Below, piece after piece: positions 19,774-19,939 of a DNA stretch of 19,939 nt (within the stretch, counting starts at the first letter, position 1; the number at the start of each line of letters is the position of its first letter). The notes beneath the pieces are model-generated. The model was given only the letters and a program-made list of their open reading frames with translations. It had not been told where the DNA came from and did not search any database. The translations under genes and the position numbers were made by a program. Source of the stretch: RFTU01 sp032122355 (GTDB lineage: Bacteria > Pseudomonadota > Gammaproteobacteria > Burkholderiales > Burkholderiaceae_C); contig JAUMCS010000074.1 in the NCBI GenBank assembly GCA_032122355.1, positions 1 through 19,939 on the forward strand, given 5' to 3'.

Positions 19774-19939
19774 GCTCATGTTAGAAACCCCAATTTAGAA
19801 ATGTCCGCTTTGAAGTAGGTAGTCCCATCTGAATAAATCCGTTTTCAGCGAACAATCCCGAAATTGAGGAGCCTGACCGATTTCAAGATGGCAAAAATTT
19901 CGGACAAAATGAGGTCAAAATCGGCCCCCAGAAGCCGGA
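19774..19939. other. Right-edge sequence without a recognised gene
   Basis: I find no convincing reading frame, and I recognise no element in the sequence. It contains ATGTCCGCTTTG (compare ATGTCCGCTTTT near the deleted rhuM copy at 18923), a short match that may be chance. Confidence 0.3.

Noticed and set aside
1..19939. tRNA or rRNA genes
   Set aside because: No cloverleaf with TTCRA-type arms and no rRNA signature was seen in the gene-free stretches.

Overview
The window reads as chromosomal accessory DNA of a Gram-negative bacterium, most likely a betaproteobacterium. This is inferred from the WzxE-type flippase, the dTDP-Fuc3NAc/Qui3NAc-type sugar genes, the mix of toxin-antitoxin families, and GC-rich double-hairpin intergenic repeats. 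The genus cannot be resolved. Every supported gene is on the minus strand, so transcription runs from the right end to the left.

1-1430 holds two decayed insertion sequences: an IS3-family element with an intact orfA and a shifted, internally deleted orfB, then the C-terminal remnant of an IS5-family transposase. 1536-8724 is a tightly packed, mostly overlapping surface-polysaccharide (O-antigen or capsule) operon. In transcription order it has a hexapeptide N-acetyltransferase, a GNAT protein with a damaged start, a hexapeptide/ketoisomerase fusion (WxcM/FdtD type), an FdtB/QdtB-type aminotransferase, a Wzx flippase, a GT-B glycosyltransferase, an EpsG-type Wzy polymerase and a GT2 glycosyltransferase. 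They would make a 3-acetamido-3,6-dideoxyhexose donor, assemble a lipid-linked repeat unit, flip it and polymerise it. The distal part, from the 3' part of wzx onward, is strikingly AT-rich.

8762-19738 is an island of toxin-antitoxin (TA) and defence-type modules, all in one direction: HepT/MntA; a toxin-antitoxin-chaperone operon (MqsR-like, MqsA-like, SecB-like); DUF4160/DUF2442; HigA with a gutted HigB; RhuM; an AlbA_2 (Schlafen-like) regulator; a Phd/YefM antitoxin with a truncated PIN toxin; an AbiEi/AbiEii-type pair; a deleted rhuM copy; and BrnT/BrnA.

The most notable structure is the mosaic of repeats joining these modules. Four direct copies of a roughly 60-bp double-hairpin core (in 12477-12590, 13126-13256, 16218-16322 and 16723-16853) divide the island into cassette-like segments. 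The two segments holding damaged TA operons are flanked by the same pair of repeat types, one upstream and one downstream. A separate module of roughly 150-285 bp, containing a leader plus the first 20 or so codons, is shared by mntA, the AlbA_2 gene and a chimeric small ORF. Short duplicated pieces of rhuM and of a putative nucleotide-sugar dehydrogenase tail also recur. Three of the TA systems keep the antitoxin while the toxin is deleted, truncated or lacks its active-site motif. The island ends 37 bp before the polysaccharide operon, which may therefore be transcribed by read-through.
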